A stretch of DNA of 39,315 nt from a virus, in IMG/VR virus record IMGVR_UViG_3300024528_000001, positions 1 through 39,315 of that record. The stretch is one strand, 5' to 3'. The position numbers were made by a program, and so were the translations under genes. A model generated the notes under the pieces. The model did no database searches and was not told the origin of the DNA. It saw only the letters and a list, made by a program, of their open reading frames with translations. This document shows positions 1 through 8,791 of this stretch, piece after piece. Positions within the stretch are counted from its first letter, which is position 1, and each line of letters begins with the position of its first letter.

Positions 1-127
1 GATATAACTATAGATACGTTTTATCGGTGGAAGAAAGTTCATAAGCCTTTTTCTGAGGCACTCTTAGAGGGAAAGGAAGTTGCAGATTCAAACATCGCTA
101 AAAGCCTATACCAGAGAGCAAAAGGGT
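1..127. repeat. Terminal direct repeat, copy 1 (circular contig overlap)
   Basis: These 127 bases are identical to 39189-39315. The small terminase gene reads in one frame across the join, so the two ends belong together. A 127-base exact overlap equals a common maximum assembler k-mer, so it is most simply an artefact of assembling a circular or circularly permuted genome rather than a biological terminal repeat. Unique length is then 39,188 bp. Confidence 0.95.
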
Positions 128-357
128 ATAGTCATCCCGAAGATAAAATATTTAACAACAACGGCGACCCTTTAATAATTCCAACAACAAAACATTATCC
201 TCCTGATACAGGCGCAGCAACATTATGGTTAAAGAATAGACAGCCTAAGAAGTGGCGTGATAAAGTAGATCATGACCATACTACTGGCGGTGAAAAGATA
301 AATCAAATAAATGTAACAATACGTCGGATGAAGCCAAAGGAAAAAGATAATGAGTAA
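1..357 (+). CDS. terS: Small terminase subunit, C-terminal part (gene begins at 39084)
   Basis: This is the 3' part of a 153-residue protein whose start lies at 39084; codon 36 falls at base 1 once the 127-base overlap is removed. Small terminase recognises phage DNA and regulates the large subunit. Seen: an N-terminal helix-turn-helix-like stretch (GATDEEMSDLLDITIDTFYRW), then LYQRAKG and a GDP...PDTGAATLWLKNRQPKKWRDK segment that is very typical of small terminases of this type. The stop overlaps the next start at 350. Position directly before the large terminase supports the call. The exact family (Terminase_2-like or another HTH terminase) is not certain. Confidence 0.85.
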   Translation, partial: DITIDTFYRWKKVHKPFSEALLEGKEVADSNIAKSLYQRAKGYSHPEDKIFNNNGDPLIIPTTKHYPPDTGAATLWLKNRQPKKWRDKVDHDHTTGGEKINQINVTIRRMKPKEKDNE

Positions 358-526
358 AGATACCAGTTATTTGAGTGCAGCTTACAAAGATCTGCCACCA
401 CCGCGTTATGAACGTTTGATACATGGTAATTTTCCTGAAGATCTGATATTTTCTGAAGAGCAAAAAAAACATTATTGTGACATGGGCTTTAAACTCAAAG
501 AATGGGATCATGATAGCAGCAACTGA
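350..526 (+). CDS. Small protein between terS and terL
   Basis: A 58-residue reading frame starts inside the last codons of terS (ATG at 350; terS stop at 355-357) and ends inside the beginning of the large terminase frame. It contains KDLPPPRYERLIHGNFPEDL and has no motif I recognise. Tight overlaps with both neighbours suggest translational coupling. It could be an independent small protein, or the N-terminal section of the large terminase separated from it by a frameshift, since large terminases often begin with a short lead region ahead of the ATPase. Joining to terL would need a +1 shift and I see no obvious slippery site. Confidence 0.55.
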   Translation: MSKDTSYLSAAYKDLPPPRYERLIHGNFPEDLIFSEEQKKHYCDMGFKLKEWDHDSSN

Positions 527-1967
527 CATAAACATAGATATAGAATATAATGACAAGCAGTGGAAAGCTGATATAATCCTAAAGGAAACTCTTGTTTCAA
601 TATTAGGATACGGAGGCGCACGAGGTGGTGGAAAGTCATATTTTGGTAGGACTGAAATAATTACAGACTTACTTGAACATCCAGGTTCAACAGGATTAAT
701 AATAAGAAAGACATTCTCAGAGCTTGAAAGAAATCACATCAAGAAGATTAAAAAAGAATGGCCTAAACTAATACAGAAACAAAAAGAAATCAAATATGAT
801 AAAGAAGAAGAATATACTACACTATATAAATACAAAGAGCAGAAACATTACTTTGAATTCGCTAATGGATCACAACTTGATTTAACTTACTGTGAGAACA
901 TTAAAGACTTAGAAAAGTTACAAGGAGCAGAATACGATTTTATACTATTGGATGAAGCTGAACATTATTCAGAAGTATTCTTTCAAGATATTTGCGCTTG
1001 CCTTAGAACAGTTCTAAATCTTAAGTGTTACATTATAGTTACATTTAATCCTGGTGGAATTGGCCAAAGCTGGTTAAAGAGATTGTTCATTACCAAAAAC
1101 TTTAGATCAAATGAAAAGCCAGAGAACTACGATTTTGTGAAAGCAACAGTGTATGATAATCCTAAGATAGATGAGGCTTACATAGATAGACTCAAAGCTC
1201 TACCAGAGAGAAAACGCAAGGCGTGGCTTGATGGTGACTTTGATAGTTATATCGGACAGTACTTTGATAACTTCGGAGATCATTTAAAGATTGCTCCTTT
1301 TGTTATTCCTCCTCATGAATCTGCTGGCAAGTTGTATGGTTCAATGGATTATGGTTATGGAATTAATGGTTACTCTTCATTTGGTTTGTGGTATAATTGC
1401 AATGGGGTACCTATTAGATTACTCACTTGGTTTAGGCAAGGGTTGAAAGCAACTGAACAGGCTAATGATCTTTATGACACTTTAACATCATTTCATTTCA
1501 CATCAGGAGCTTTGCCGATTGAGGTAGTATGTGATACGAATATGTGGACTGATCCAAGATTAGACGAACATAGTAAGGCGCCTATTGATTATTTCAAAGA
1601 AAAATTCCCATCTAAGGTAAAATGGATACCAGCTAATAAGAATAGAATTAATGGATGGCAAGTAGTGCTTGATTATTTTAGTATTGATCAGTTAACTCAA
1701 AAACCTAAGATGTTATATGTAGATAAATATAATGTAACAATGGAAGAAACTTTTCCTCAATTAGTTAGTGATGATAATAGGCCGGAAGATGTTAAGAAGT
1801 GTGACATAGACCATACTCCGGACGAAGTAAGATACTTTTTGACGTGGTTTGCAGCTAAGATTGCATTGATGGTTAGTGAAGAAGTGAGACAACAGTCTTC
1901 TGCAAGTATAAATAGAGAGATTAACAAGGCTTTAGCGAGTCATCCAAGATCAGTGACAGGGTGGTAA
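510..1967 (+). CDS. terL: Large terminase subunit (packaging ATPase/nuclease)
   Basis: This is the DNA-packaging motor. The open frame reaches back to a GTG at 477 (496 residues); I prefer the ATG at 510 because no good ribosome site precedes the GTG. In numbering from 477, Walker A is GARGGGKS (about 47-54), Walker B is FILLDE (155-160), and VTFNPGG near 188 fits the coupling motif. The RNase H-like nuclease half shows acidic positions at SMDYG (D291), VCDTN (D353) and a late DHTPDEVRY. Length and order of both domains are normal, so the protein looks intact. It follows terS, as in most tailed phages. The C-terminus abuts the next gene, with one base between stop and start at most. Confidence 0.95.
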   Translation: MIAATDINIDIEYNDKQWKADIILKETLVSILGYGGARGGGKSYFGRTEIITDLLEHPGSTGLIIRKTFSELERNHIKKIKKEWPKLIQKQKEIKYDKEEEYTTLYKYKEQKHYFEFANGSQLDLTYCENIKDLEKLQGAEYDFILLDEAEHYSEVFFQDICACLRTVLNLKCYIIVTFNPGGIGQSWLKRLFITKNFRSNEKPENYDFVKATVYDNPKIDEAYIDRLKALPERKRKAWLDGDFDSYIGQYFDNFGDHLKIAPFVIPPHESAGKLYGSMDYGYGINGYSSFGLWYNCNGVPIRLLTWFRQGLKATEQANDLYDTLTSFHFTSGALPIEVVCDTNMWTDPRLDEHSKAPIDYFKEKFPSKVKWIPANKNRINGWQVVLDYFSIDQLTQKPKMLYVDKYNVTMEETFPQLVSDDNRPEDVKKCDIDHTPDEVRYFLTWFAAKIALMVSEEVRQQSSASINREINKALASHPRSVTGW

Positions 1968-2270
1968 ATGAGTAACAATTGTTTTAACTTAGATTGCAAA
2001 TACAGAACAGATCCTAATTATTCTTGTGAGATGAGACCAAACGGATGTTTAGTTCATTCATTAGGCCCTTGTGTATCTGTAGAAGATAAAGAGAATGTAA
2101 GAACTGTATTAATGTATAAAGCAGTAGCAGCTTTGACCGATGGTGGAAATGGAAAGTTGTATGATCTGTTGAGGTGGCATGGCTTCGATACTGATGAAGA
2201 GATAACAAGATACGACCATGTAGGAGATAAGCAAGTTGAATTTGCTCAACAGAGGGAATGGCGAGATTGA
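1968..2270 (+). CDS. Cys-rich hypothetical protein
   Basis: This 100-residue protein begins directly after the terL stop, with GGGTGG as ribosome site. Its first 35 residues contain five cysteines (C5, C10, C20, C27, C35), which suggests a small metal-binding or disulphide knot, while the rest is helical and charged. I do not recognise the family. Its stop overlaps the TTG start of the next tiny gene. Confidence 0.7.
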   Translation: MSNNCFNLDCKYRTDPNYSCEMRPNGCLVHSLGPCVSVEDKENVRTVLMYKAVAALTDGGNGKLYDLLRWHGFDTDEEITRYDHVGDKQVEFAQQREWRD

Positions 2271-2395
2271 GCGATTCACGGTTTAATGAATTTTTTGGTT
2301 ATGCGGTGTTTTCAACTCTGCTTGTTGTCTTTGCGGTAGAGGTTTTGATTATATTGGCCGCCTATGTGTTAGGTCTTTGGAAAGCAATATTTTAA
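2267..2395 (+). CDS. Tiny single-span membrane protein (TTG start)
   Basis: A 42-residue frame starts with TTG at 2267, overlapping the previous stop (TTGA). AGAGGG lies about 10 bases upstream. After a polar N-terminus (SDSRFNEFFGY) there is one long hydrophobic segment rich in V, L, I and A, ending LGLWKAIF. Only a small inner-membrane protein can be claimed. Placement far from the holin candidate at 21258 makes a lysis role uncertain, although small membrane proteins of this size can act as holins or antiholins. Confidence 0.55.
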   Translation: MSDSRFNEFFGYAVFSTLLVVFAVEVLIILAAYVLGLWKAIF

Positions 2396-2406
2396 AAGGA
2401 AATGGA

Positions 2407-2757
2407 ATGAGCGAAGAGCATAAGAAAAAGGTTTGTGGAGATTGCAAAGGTTATAAAGATTCCCACAATGGTTTTGGTTGCATTTTCCCCAGAAGCTCAT
2501 GTGAGCGTAATGATTTAGGTATGAAGATGTGGGATCTTGTTCAAGTTTTCAAGTGCATAAACTGCCTCTATTTTGTTGATGCCTGTTGCAAAAGGCGTGC
2601 GCCTGTTAATGTAAACTGTAGCGGTACTACAAAGCCATTTCCTGTATGGCCTGCCACTGAGTATAACGATTGGTGCGGAGACTACGAATATATATTTAGA
2701 GAAGGTGTTGATCTACATCTTTATGAATTGCATAAGAAAAAGGAAGACGATGAATAA
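2407..2757 (+). CDS. Cys-rich, zinc-ribbon-like hypothetical protein
   Basis: The start is the ATG at 2407 behind AAAAGGAAATGG; the frame is open further upstream but without a better start. The 116-residue product has paired cysteines (VCGDCKGY near the N-terminus, CINCLYF in the middle, then CCKRR and a late WCGDYEY), a pattern of one or two treble-clef or zinc-ribbon knuckles. Function unknown. It overlaps the next gene by eight bases. Confidence 0.65.
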   Translation: MSEEHKKKVCGDCKGYKDSHNGFGCIFPRSSCERNDLGMKMWDLVQVFKCINCLYFVDACCKRRAPVNVNCSGTTKPFPVWPATEYNDWCGDYEYIFREGVDLHLYELHKKKEDDE

Positions 2758-2995
2758 AGAAACAATAAATCACATACCACTATACAAACATGTATTTGGT
2801 GGTAAGGATAATAATAAAAAAGTCAAGGCCATAAGATTCTCTCTTAACAAAGATAACACTAAGGATTTTATTGTGGGGATAGATATTAACAATGAATTTC
2901 TATTCGAGAGAGAAGATATAACAGAGATAATGAGTTTTTTGGAAAAGAAAATAAGATCAAAACTAACTTCTAAAGCTATAGGAGCAAGCAAATGA
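2750..2995 (+). CDS. Hypothetical protein, 81 aa
   Basis: The start chosen is the ATG at 2750 inside the previous gene's last codons (GATGAATAA), with AAGGAAGA upstream; the open frame extends back to 2705 without a better start. The sequence (IRFSLNKDNTKDFIVGIDINN, then EDITEIMSFLEKKI) looks like a small alpha/beta protein. The stop forms an ATGA overlap with the next gene, which supports that both are translated. No family recognised. Confidence 0.6.
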   Translation: MNKETINHIPLYKHVFGGKDNNKKVKAIRFSLNKDNTKDFIVGIDINNEFLFEREDITEIMSFLEKKIRSKLTSKAIGASK

Positions 2996-3591
2996 AGTAT
3001 TTAGCAATCATAATGTTAATAGTTAGCATGGTAAGTGCACAGAAGCAACGCACAGATCGAATGATCAACACCAAGCTAATGAGAACAGATACTGTTTATG
3101 TGACAGGAACAGGCACAGCTTACACACCAATCTTTTGGCAAGCTAAAGCTAATGAGAAAACCATTGAAATAATCATGGATGATACTTCGTCTGCTGGTTA
3201 TGCAAGTGATTCAGCGTCTGTTAGTGTTACGGTTAAGCAGGTGTTTGATATGGGACTTACTAAGAGCGTCAATCTTTATAACTCTGATGCTTATACAAGT
3301 GGATTGTTATATGATTCAGTAACCATTGCAGATTTAGATACGGTTACAACTTGGTTAAGAGAAACAGCTCCTATCGTAAGATATGGAAGGGATACGACAG
3401 GATACTATGCAACTGATGCGTTAGACACTCTCACAACGAGAGAGGCTTCTGCATATGTTCAATTAGTTCCTGATTATTCACCTGGACTTGTTCTATTGAT
3501 TACAGGACTAACAGACAATAAAGTAGGTTCAGCAAATAGAGTTATTATTAGATGGTATCAACAGCAGGGTTTACCTGTATTTGACGATTAA
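2992..3591 (+). CDS. Secreted hypothetical beta-rich protein (signal peptide)
   Basis: The 199-residue protein begins with a clear Sec signal peptide (MKYLAIIMLIVSMVSAQKQ, likely cut after VSA). The mature part is rich in T, S, V, Y and D, has few lysines, and alternates as beta-sandwich proteins do (for example DTVYVTGTGTAYTP and ASVSVTVKQVF). It follows an ATGA overlap and precedes the terminator at 3653. A secreted protein between terminase and portal is unusual; compare the similar signal-bearing protein right after the capsid gene (10024-10527). Function unknown: a virion surface or host-envelope protein is possible. Confidence 0.7.
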   Translation: MKYLAIIMLIVSMVSAQKQRTDRMINTKLMRTDTVYVTGTGTAYTPIFWQAKANEKTIEIIMDDTSSAGYASDSASVSVTVKQVFDMGLTKSVNLYNSDAYTSGLLYDSVTIADLDTVTTWLRETAPIVRYGRDTTGYYATDALDTLTTREASAYVQLVPDYSPGLVLLITGLTDNKVGSANRVIIRWYQQQGLPVFDD

Positions 3592-3652
3592 AAGTTAAGT
3601 AGTAAAACAAAACATAAACGGCGACCTTTGAACTAATTACTCAGAGGTTATG

Positions 3653-3696
3653 AAAAAGGGCAATATAGTGCTATATCACTGTGTTGTCCTTTTTTT
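3653..3696 (+). terminator. Rho-independent terminator
   Basis: The RNA can fold as AAAAGGGCAA-T-ATAGTG, loop CTATAT, CACTGT-G-TTGTCCTTTT, about 16 pairs including two G-U, and runs into seven T. It lies in the only sizeable gap of the early + strand genes (3592-3731). It would stop or reduce transcription from the terminase side before the portal and capsid genes, unless there is antitermination or a second promoter. Confidence 0.8.
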
Positions 3697-3731
3697 GTTG
3701 CCTTATAGTTAAACACTCAAAAGGTTATAAT

Positions 3732-4877
3732 ATGAAAAACAAAATTATACCACTCTTAGCAATGTTAGCTGTAATAGCAGCAATTGCTGCATTCTATATC
3801 TTGAGCAGTATTGACTTGTCAGCGGCAGATAGAACAACATCTAAATTAGGTAATCCTGCAAGTCCTAAGCCACAAGCATACAGAGAGTTTAGGTATGAGA
3901 TGGCTACTAAGTGGAACAAGGGAGTCGATGATTTAGATAGTTTGTACGCAGGTAAGATTGATACTATTAGAGCTGAAGCTGTAGGGATAGGAATAACTAC
4001 GCCAGAAGCTCCTTTTCATTTCTACCAAGATTATTTAGGTATCGCAATGGCAAAGTTTGAGAATCCCAATGCTGGAGCTGCTGCTGTTGTTGGTACAATT
4101 GTACAGATAGTTAATGATGAAGGTTATTGGGGAGCTACAGGTATGACGAATAGTGGTTCTACTATATTGGGTGGAACATTAGCCAACACATATCAGAACT
4201 ACAATCAAGGTTATGGAGATTTCCTTTTTACCAACGATGGAGCTGTTTGTTTTAGATGGTTCTCAGATCCAGCAGATAATCATGACTTTACAGCCTTGAA
4301 CAATGAAATAATGACACTAACAGATTCAGGATATTTAAGCGTGGTTAAAGAAGTTGATGCTTCTTTCATTACGATAGATTCAGCATGGGAAGATTTAAGA
4401 TTTGCTGCTGCTCCTGGACAGGCAAACCCTGTAACAGACAAGCCTGATTTTAACTTTGATGAGATAGGATTTCTTTTCCCTCAAGCTGACTCCACAGAGA
4501 TTGTATATATGGCTGCTCAATTACCTCACGCATATATTGAAGGCTCAGACATTGGGCCACACATACATTGGAAGCAAGATGATGCAGCGGTGGCAACCTG
4601 GGTAATGGCATACAAATGGTTTAATATTGGTGCTGATCCTGACACAGTACCCTGGGACACTATAAGGGCGAGTGTCGGTGAGCAAACTTATGTTAGTGGA
4701 TCATTACATCAGATTACTGAACTTGGCCTATTAGATGGAACTGGAAAAACAAAGTCAAGTTTAATGAGTATTAAAATATGGAGAAACGATAATGATTTGA
4801 CTGGTGATGCATTGTATTACGAATTTGATATACATCACAAAAAAGACAAACTTGGTTCAAGAGAAGAATACGAATAA
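3732..4877 (+). CDS. Phage structural/fibre-like protein with HxHW domain and N-terminal signal/anchor
   Basis: I start at ATG 3732 (381 residues), which places a hydrophobic signal or anchor first (IIPLLAMLAVIAAIAAFYIL). Around residue 80 is GIGITTPEAPFHF, the GIGTTxP-type repeat seen in fibre and other trimeric phage proteins. From about residue 215 comes a domain I recognise from many phage structural proteins: an AWEDLRF opening, a MAAQLPHAYIEGSDIGPHIHW core (HxHW near 277-280) and a closing YYEFDIHHKKDKLGSREE. Function of that domain is not established; it is usually annotated as tail or virion protein. The membrane-targeting start is unexpected for a virion protein. Confidence 0.7.
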   Translation: MKNKIIPLLAMLAVIAAIAAFYILSSIDLSAADRTTSKLGNPASPKPQAYREFRYEMATKWNKGVDDLDSLYAGKIDTIRAEAVGIGITTPEAPFHFYQDYLGIAMAKFENPNAGAAAVVGTIVQIVNDEGYWGATGMTNSGSTILGGTLANTYQNYNQGYGDFLFTNDGAVCFRWFSDPADNHDFTALNNEIMTLTDSGYLSVVKEVDASFITIDSAWEDLRFAAAPGQANPVTDKPDFNFDEIGFLFPQADSTEIVYMAAQLPHAYIEGSDIGPHIHWKQDDAAVATWVMAYKWFNIGADPDTVPWDTIRASVGEQTYVSGSLHQITELGLLDGTGKTKSSLMSIKIWRNDNDLTGDALYYEFDIHHKKDKLGSREEYE

Positions 4878-4886
4878 AGGTTAAAA

Positions 4887-6710
4887 ATGGCAATAAATTT
4901 CAATAATGATAAAGATGTAAAAAGTGCATTGCAATATGTATCTGAGAGAGTGAGTAATTTCTACCTTTCCTCAGAATACAATAGGGCATGGGATAGATAC
5001 GTAAAGCGTTGGAAAGCTTTTCATCGTAGACATGAAAGTACTGCTCCTACTTGGAGGTCCCAATTGTACTTTGCATCATACTTTGTTGCTGTCAATGCAT
5101 TGGATGCACAGTTTAAGGCTGCGCATGCCACAGATCCGTTTATATTTGTGAACCCTCAAGACAATTCAAACATAGATGATGAGGCTAAGATTAAGGCACA
5201 ATTACAACATTTTGACCTTAATTATGACCTTGGAATAACAAACTTTAAAAAGAAATTGTTTGATATGTATTGGTACACTGGAGTTTTTGGAACTGGTGTA
5301 GCAAGGGAATACATAAGAACTAAACAGAATGTTAAAACTACCAGAAAAAGAACTAAGAATAACTTTGGAATAGATTTAGGGCCAGAGATTGGCGAAGATA
5401 TTACAAGAAATGAATACACAGCCTCACAGGTGATTCATCCATTAAATTTTGCTCATGACATAACAAAGAACAGTTTTGAAGATAGTGACTGGGGTTCGGT
5501 TAGATTTGAATTGCCTGTTACAGAACTCTATATGATGTTAGACAATGAGAATTATTACCAACCTGGAGTAAAACGAGTACTACAACAATGGGAAAAGGGC
5601 GAGGGCTTAGGTTTCACTGTTGGACAGGATACTTTTTACTCAGAGCGTGGCAATGACGATCTAAACCAAAGAAAAAATACAATAGTTGTTGATGAATATA
5701 CTGGTCCTATTAGATACCAGGGCAATAGAAAAGATTCAACACCTTATTACATGCTGTATGTTAAATCAGTTAATGCAGTATTAGCAATACGACCAAATCC
5801 TTTTATGGGTCATCCGTACTGGAAGATGATGACTTACGCAGAACCTGATGGCCCTTATGGGATTGGCGCTAATGATGCAATACTTCCGATCAATTATTGG
5901 GAAAATAGTACAACTAATCAATACAATGATTATATGAATTCTGCGCTTAAATTCATGTATGAAGTACAGCCAAGAAATATTATTGGTGGAGTTAATACAA
6001 TTATTAATGGGTTACCTAACGGGATGGTTCCTTTGGAAGAAGGTGTCGCTCCAGGCTCATCAATAAAACCACTCGAATTAAACAGGAATCAAATGGGCAC
6101 CGTCGAAAGTATGTTGCAGTACATAGAGAAGTCCAAACAACAATTTGGAGCTTCGTCTAACCTTAGAGGCAGAGACTCAGGAAGTAACGCAGATACAGCA
6201 ACGGGGATATCTTTGTTGGCTCAAAGAGAAGACGATACTATTGCAGCTATTCAAGGCTACATCGATATGGGCATTAAAAGAGGCATGTCTATTAAGATCA
6301 GAAACCAGCAAGACCTTTTCAACGAAATAAGAGAAGGTAAAATTACACAGTATGGCAGAGAGCGATACATAACTCACTACCCTTACGAATTAGGTGGCAC
6401 GGATTACTCTTTCGACATTAAAAGAGAATTGGGTGATACAGCAGCAGGGAAATATATGTCATGGCTAAGGCTGCTTACAGAGTATGACCAAGTGCTAACC
6501 GCAAAAGGTACACCATTACCACCAAGAATGATGATAGACTCTTTAAGGGGAGTTGGTCAAGCGTTGGGTGTTGACAGGGTTGATGAAGTTGTTCAAGAAT
6601 TAGAAAATAGTATCCCAGCACCTCCAGAGATTGGTGGAGGAATGCCAGGAGCAGCACCACAGGAACCAGTACCACCACAGGAGATACAAAATGCCCAAGT
6701 TTTTGGATAA
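4887..6710 (+). CDS. Portal protein
   Basis: This 607-residue protein sits where the portal is expected, after terminase and ahead of scaffold and capsid. It resembles portals of short-tailed phages: an N-terminal helical region (ERVSNFYLSSEYNRAWDRYVK), a long central wing with aromatic repeats, the ENSTTNQYNDYMNSALKF helix, and the GSNADTATGISLLAQRED segment that is very typical of portals before the C-terminal helices. It ends in a proline- and glutamine-rich tail. The portal forms the dodecameric ring at the capsid vertex that serves as DNA channel and terminase dock. Ribosome site AAAGG lies ahead of the ATG. No truncation is seen. Confidence 0.9.
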   Translation: MAINFNNDKDVKSALQYVSERVSNFYLSSEYNRAWDRYVKRWKAFHRRHESTAPTWRSQLYFASYFVAVNALDAQFKAAHATDPFIFVNPQDNSNIDDEAKIKAQLQHFDLNYDLGITNFKKKLFDMYWYTGVFGTGVAREYIRTKQNVKTTRKRTKNNFGIDLGPEIGEDITRNEYTASQVIHPLNFAHDITKNSFEDSDWGSVRFELPVTELYMMLDNENYYQPGVKRVLQQWEKGEGLGFTVGQDTFYSERGNDDLNQRKNTIVVDEYTGPIRYQGNRKDSTPYYMLYVKSVNAVLAIRPNPFMGHPYWKMMTYAEPDGPYGIGANDAILPINYWENSTTNQYNDYMNSALKFMYEVQPRNIIGGVNTIINGLPNGMVPLEEGVAPGSSIKPLELNRNQMGTVESMLQYIEKSKQQFGASSNLRGRDSGSNADTATGISLLAQREDDTIAAIQGYIDMGIKRGMSIKIRNQQDLFNEIREGKITQYGRERYITHYPYELGGTDYSFDIKRELGDTAAGKYMSWLRLLTEYDQVLTAKGTPLPPRMMIDSLRGVGQALGVDRVDEVVQELENSIPAPPEIGGGMPGAAPQEPVPPQEIQNAQVFG

Positions 6711-7068
6711 GTTATTGAAGATTAGTTCGATAGAGGACATAGATAAAGTAATACCTGAACCTATTTTTATTCCTGTTTCAGACGGATATATGAAGCCATA
6801 TGCTAAGCGATGGACAGACAGAAGCTACTTAGGGACAGTTGAAAGGTTACAGCAAAACAAGTGTTTGACCTCAGAGCTAATTAATGCATTGTCCAATATG
6901 AGAAGTCATGCAGATGTAGCAGAGACACCCGCAGAGCTAAAAGGGATTAATAAATGCATAGCAGAGCTTAAACAATTATTAACAATATCATCAAAAGCAG
7001 CTTATCATATAGAGCTTTTGAAAACAAGTGAAGATATAATGGGAGCGAACAATGCACCTTCAAGATAA
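6691..7068 (+). CDS. Hypothetical protein between portal and scaffold
   Basis: The start at ATG 6691 follows a strong CAGGAG and overlaps the portal stop. The 125-residue product is mostly helical (SIEDIDKVIPEPIFIPVSDG, then a long C-terminal helical part with CIAELKQLLTISSKAAYHIE). It overlaps the next gene by 17 bases. Its place in the head module suggests a head-assembly or scaffold-associated protein, but I recognise no family. Confidence 0.65.
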   Translation: MPKFLDKLLKISSIEDIDKVIPEPIFIPVSDGYMKPYAKRWTDRSYLGTVERLQQNKCLTSELINALSNMRSHADVAETPAELKGINKCIAELKQLLTISSKAAYHIELLKTSEDIMGANNAPSR

Positions 7069-7675
7069 TAAAGAAGCGGGTATCATATGGCACTTAGGCA
7101 AAGCAGCCAATAGTCCAATTATGGCAATGGCGGGATCGTCACCAGAAGACAGATTAAAATGGAAAATAGAAGAATATGAGCAAAAGCTTAAAAAGGCTTT
7201 GATTAAATTCTATGATAAAAAAATACGTAGAAGAATGTTTTGGTTTCATAAGGCTCCGGCTTGGCTTTTTGGTAGAAAAGAATTTGATTTTGAGTATACG
7301 CTAACAGCAACATGGAGCCAATTAGAAGAGAAGTGGCAACATTCAGGAGATAAAAGAAGAGGGCCTGATTGGAGAATTTCCCTTCCTTGGAAGAAGAAAA
7401 CAAGAGGCTTTCCAGAATTCACACAATATTTAAAGGGTTCTATTGAATTAAGGCTGGGCGTAGAGTTGGCCCAATTGGCAATAGATGTTTTGGATGGTTT
7501 GATGTATGACATGAAAGAAACCTCATTTGATATAAGAATGATTAACAATGAACCAAAAGTTCATATAAGTGTAGTTGAGCGAGTAAGAAAGATAGAAAAG
7601 CTTGCTGTAAACGAGTCGAATAAACCAAGATGGCAAATCGAAAAAGAGCTAAAGCTTAAACAAATGGCAAGATAA
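7052..7675 (+). CDS. Head-module protein sharing an IIWHLG motif with the capsid protein
   Basis: The 207-residue protein starts at ATG 7052 inside the previous gene. Residues 11-30 (IIWHLG, five residues, P, then I-x4-G-S-S) match residues 26-45 of the major capsid protein (IIWHLG, five residues, P, then L-x4-G-G-S), including at DNA level. The rest is basic and helical (KKALIKFYDKKIRRRMFWF, a middle part with WSQLEEKWQ, and a C-terminus ending LKLKQMAR). No family is recognised. The shared segment suggests both proteins present the same peptide to a common partner, or that the N-terminus was copied from the capsid gene. Confidence 0.65.
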   Translation: MHLQDNKEAGIIWHLGKAANSPIMAMAGSSPEDRLKWKIEEYEQKLKKALIKFYDKKIRRRMFWFHKAPAWLFGRKEFDFEYTLTATWSQLEEKWQHSGDKRRGPDWRISLPWKKKTRGFPEFTQYLKGSIELRLGVELAQLAIDVLDGLMYDMKETSFDIRMINNEPKVHISVVERVRKIEKLAVNESNKPRWQIEKELKLKQMAR

Positions 7676-7692
7676 TTTTGAAAGGATAATTT

Positions 7693-8772
7693 ATGGCAGA
7701 AAATGCAGTATTAGAAGGCGGATCAGTAGAAACAGGGGCAGATAATAGCGATAGTGGGGCAAGTGTTGAATCTCCACAAGCTATGAATGGCCTTGAGTCT
7801 CTAAAACACAAAACAACATCAGACACGACAAGCAGCGATGACAATATTAATGATGTTAGTGCTGAAACAGATTCTGATAAGGCAGATTCTAAAGATGTAG
7901 ATAAGAAGGAAGAAAGCGCTATTGATCCTGAAATAGCAGAATTTCTAAAAGGAAAAGATATTGACCTTGGTGATTTAGCAGGTAACGAAACAGCCATGAG
8001 CTTAGTTAATTCCTTAAGAGATTCTGAAGCAGAAAAAACCAAGATACAGAATGAGCATCAGTTAGAAAATGACGCCATGGCAAGGAAGAAAGCTGAAGCA
8101 AATGTTGAAAAGGTTTTGGAAGCTGGAAAAGAGGACAAACCTGTTCCGTTATCACCATTAAAACAAGCACAAGAGAACTATGTGTCTAGTGTGAGTGGAT
8201 TAATGGATTTAATGGGCGTTGATTCAGTCGACGCACTTGCAGAAAAGCATCCTGACGTGTTTGGTGCACTAAAGAGAGGCTATGACGCAAGCAAAGATGA
8301 AGCTCAAGCCAAAGAGTATGAGTGGCACAAGGGGCAGGAAACAGAAGCGGCAGCGCAAAAGGAAGCACAGGACGCTGTTCAAAGAGAATATGACGGTGTG
8401 AAAGCTAAAGCAGCAGATATGATCACAGAAGCTAAAAAGGACTATCCAGAGCTTGCAGATGACTTTGAAAAGTATGGGATTAATGAGTTTGTTGATTCTT
8501 ACGGCAAGTTATCAGGAATACCTTCGGAGTACTTTGTAGCTGAAAAAGGATTTTTTGATTTCATGACTAAAGCAGCAGCTAACGCACGAATAGTTGAGGG
8601 GATTCCTGAAATGGAGTCTAAGCTCAAAACATCTCTTGAAAAGCAAATAAATAACACGAAAAAAGCCGAAACCGTATCGAGTGATGATTTGTTACCCGAC
8701 GATCACAGAGCAGCAGCTAATGCAAAATTTAAGCGAAGCTTTGGTGATTCCGGTAAAGGCACGAGAATTTAA
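7693..8772 (+). CDS. Scaffolding protein (putative)
   Basis: This 359-residue protein directly precedes the major capsid gene and has the usual scaffold composition: an acidic, low-complexity N-terminus rich in S, D, E, A and T, then long charged helices with A, E, K and Q (for example KKAEANVEKVLEAGKEDK and AQKEAQDAVQREYDGVKAK), and a basic C-terminal end (NAKFKRSFGDSGKGTR), where scaffolds often bind the coat protein. No protease signature is seen. AAAGGATAA precedes the ATG. Assignment rests on position and composition, as scaffolds rarely show sequence similarity. Confidence 0.75.
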   Translation: MAENAVLEGGSVETGADNSDSGASVESPQAMNGLESLKHKTTSDTTSSDDNINDVSAETDSDKADSKDVDKKEESAIDPEIAEFLKGKDIDLGDLAGNETAMSLVNSLRDSEAEKTKIQNEHQLENDAMARKKAEANVEKVLEAGKEDKPVPLSPLKQAQENYVSSVSGLMDLMGVDSVDALAEKHPDVFGALKRGYDASKDEAQAKEYEWHKGQETEAAAQKEAQDAVQREYDGVKAKAADMITEAKKDYPELADDFEKYGINEFVDSYGKLSGIPSEYFVAEKGFFDFMTKAAANARIVEGIPEMESKLKTSLEKQINNTKKAETVSSDDLLPDDHRAAANAKFKRSFGDSGKGTRI

Positions 8773-8791
8773 CTAAACATAGGATAATATT

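Noticed and set aside
281-556. 91-codon - strand frame near terS/terL
   Set aside because: It is antisense to the terS end, the small 350-526 gene and the terL start; no ribosome site.
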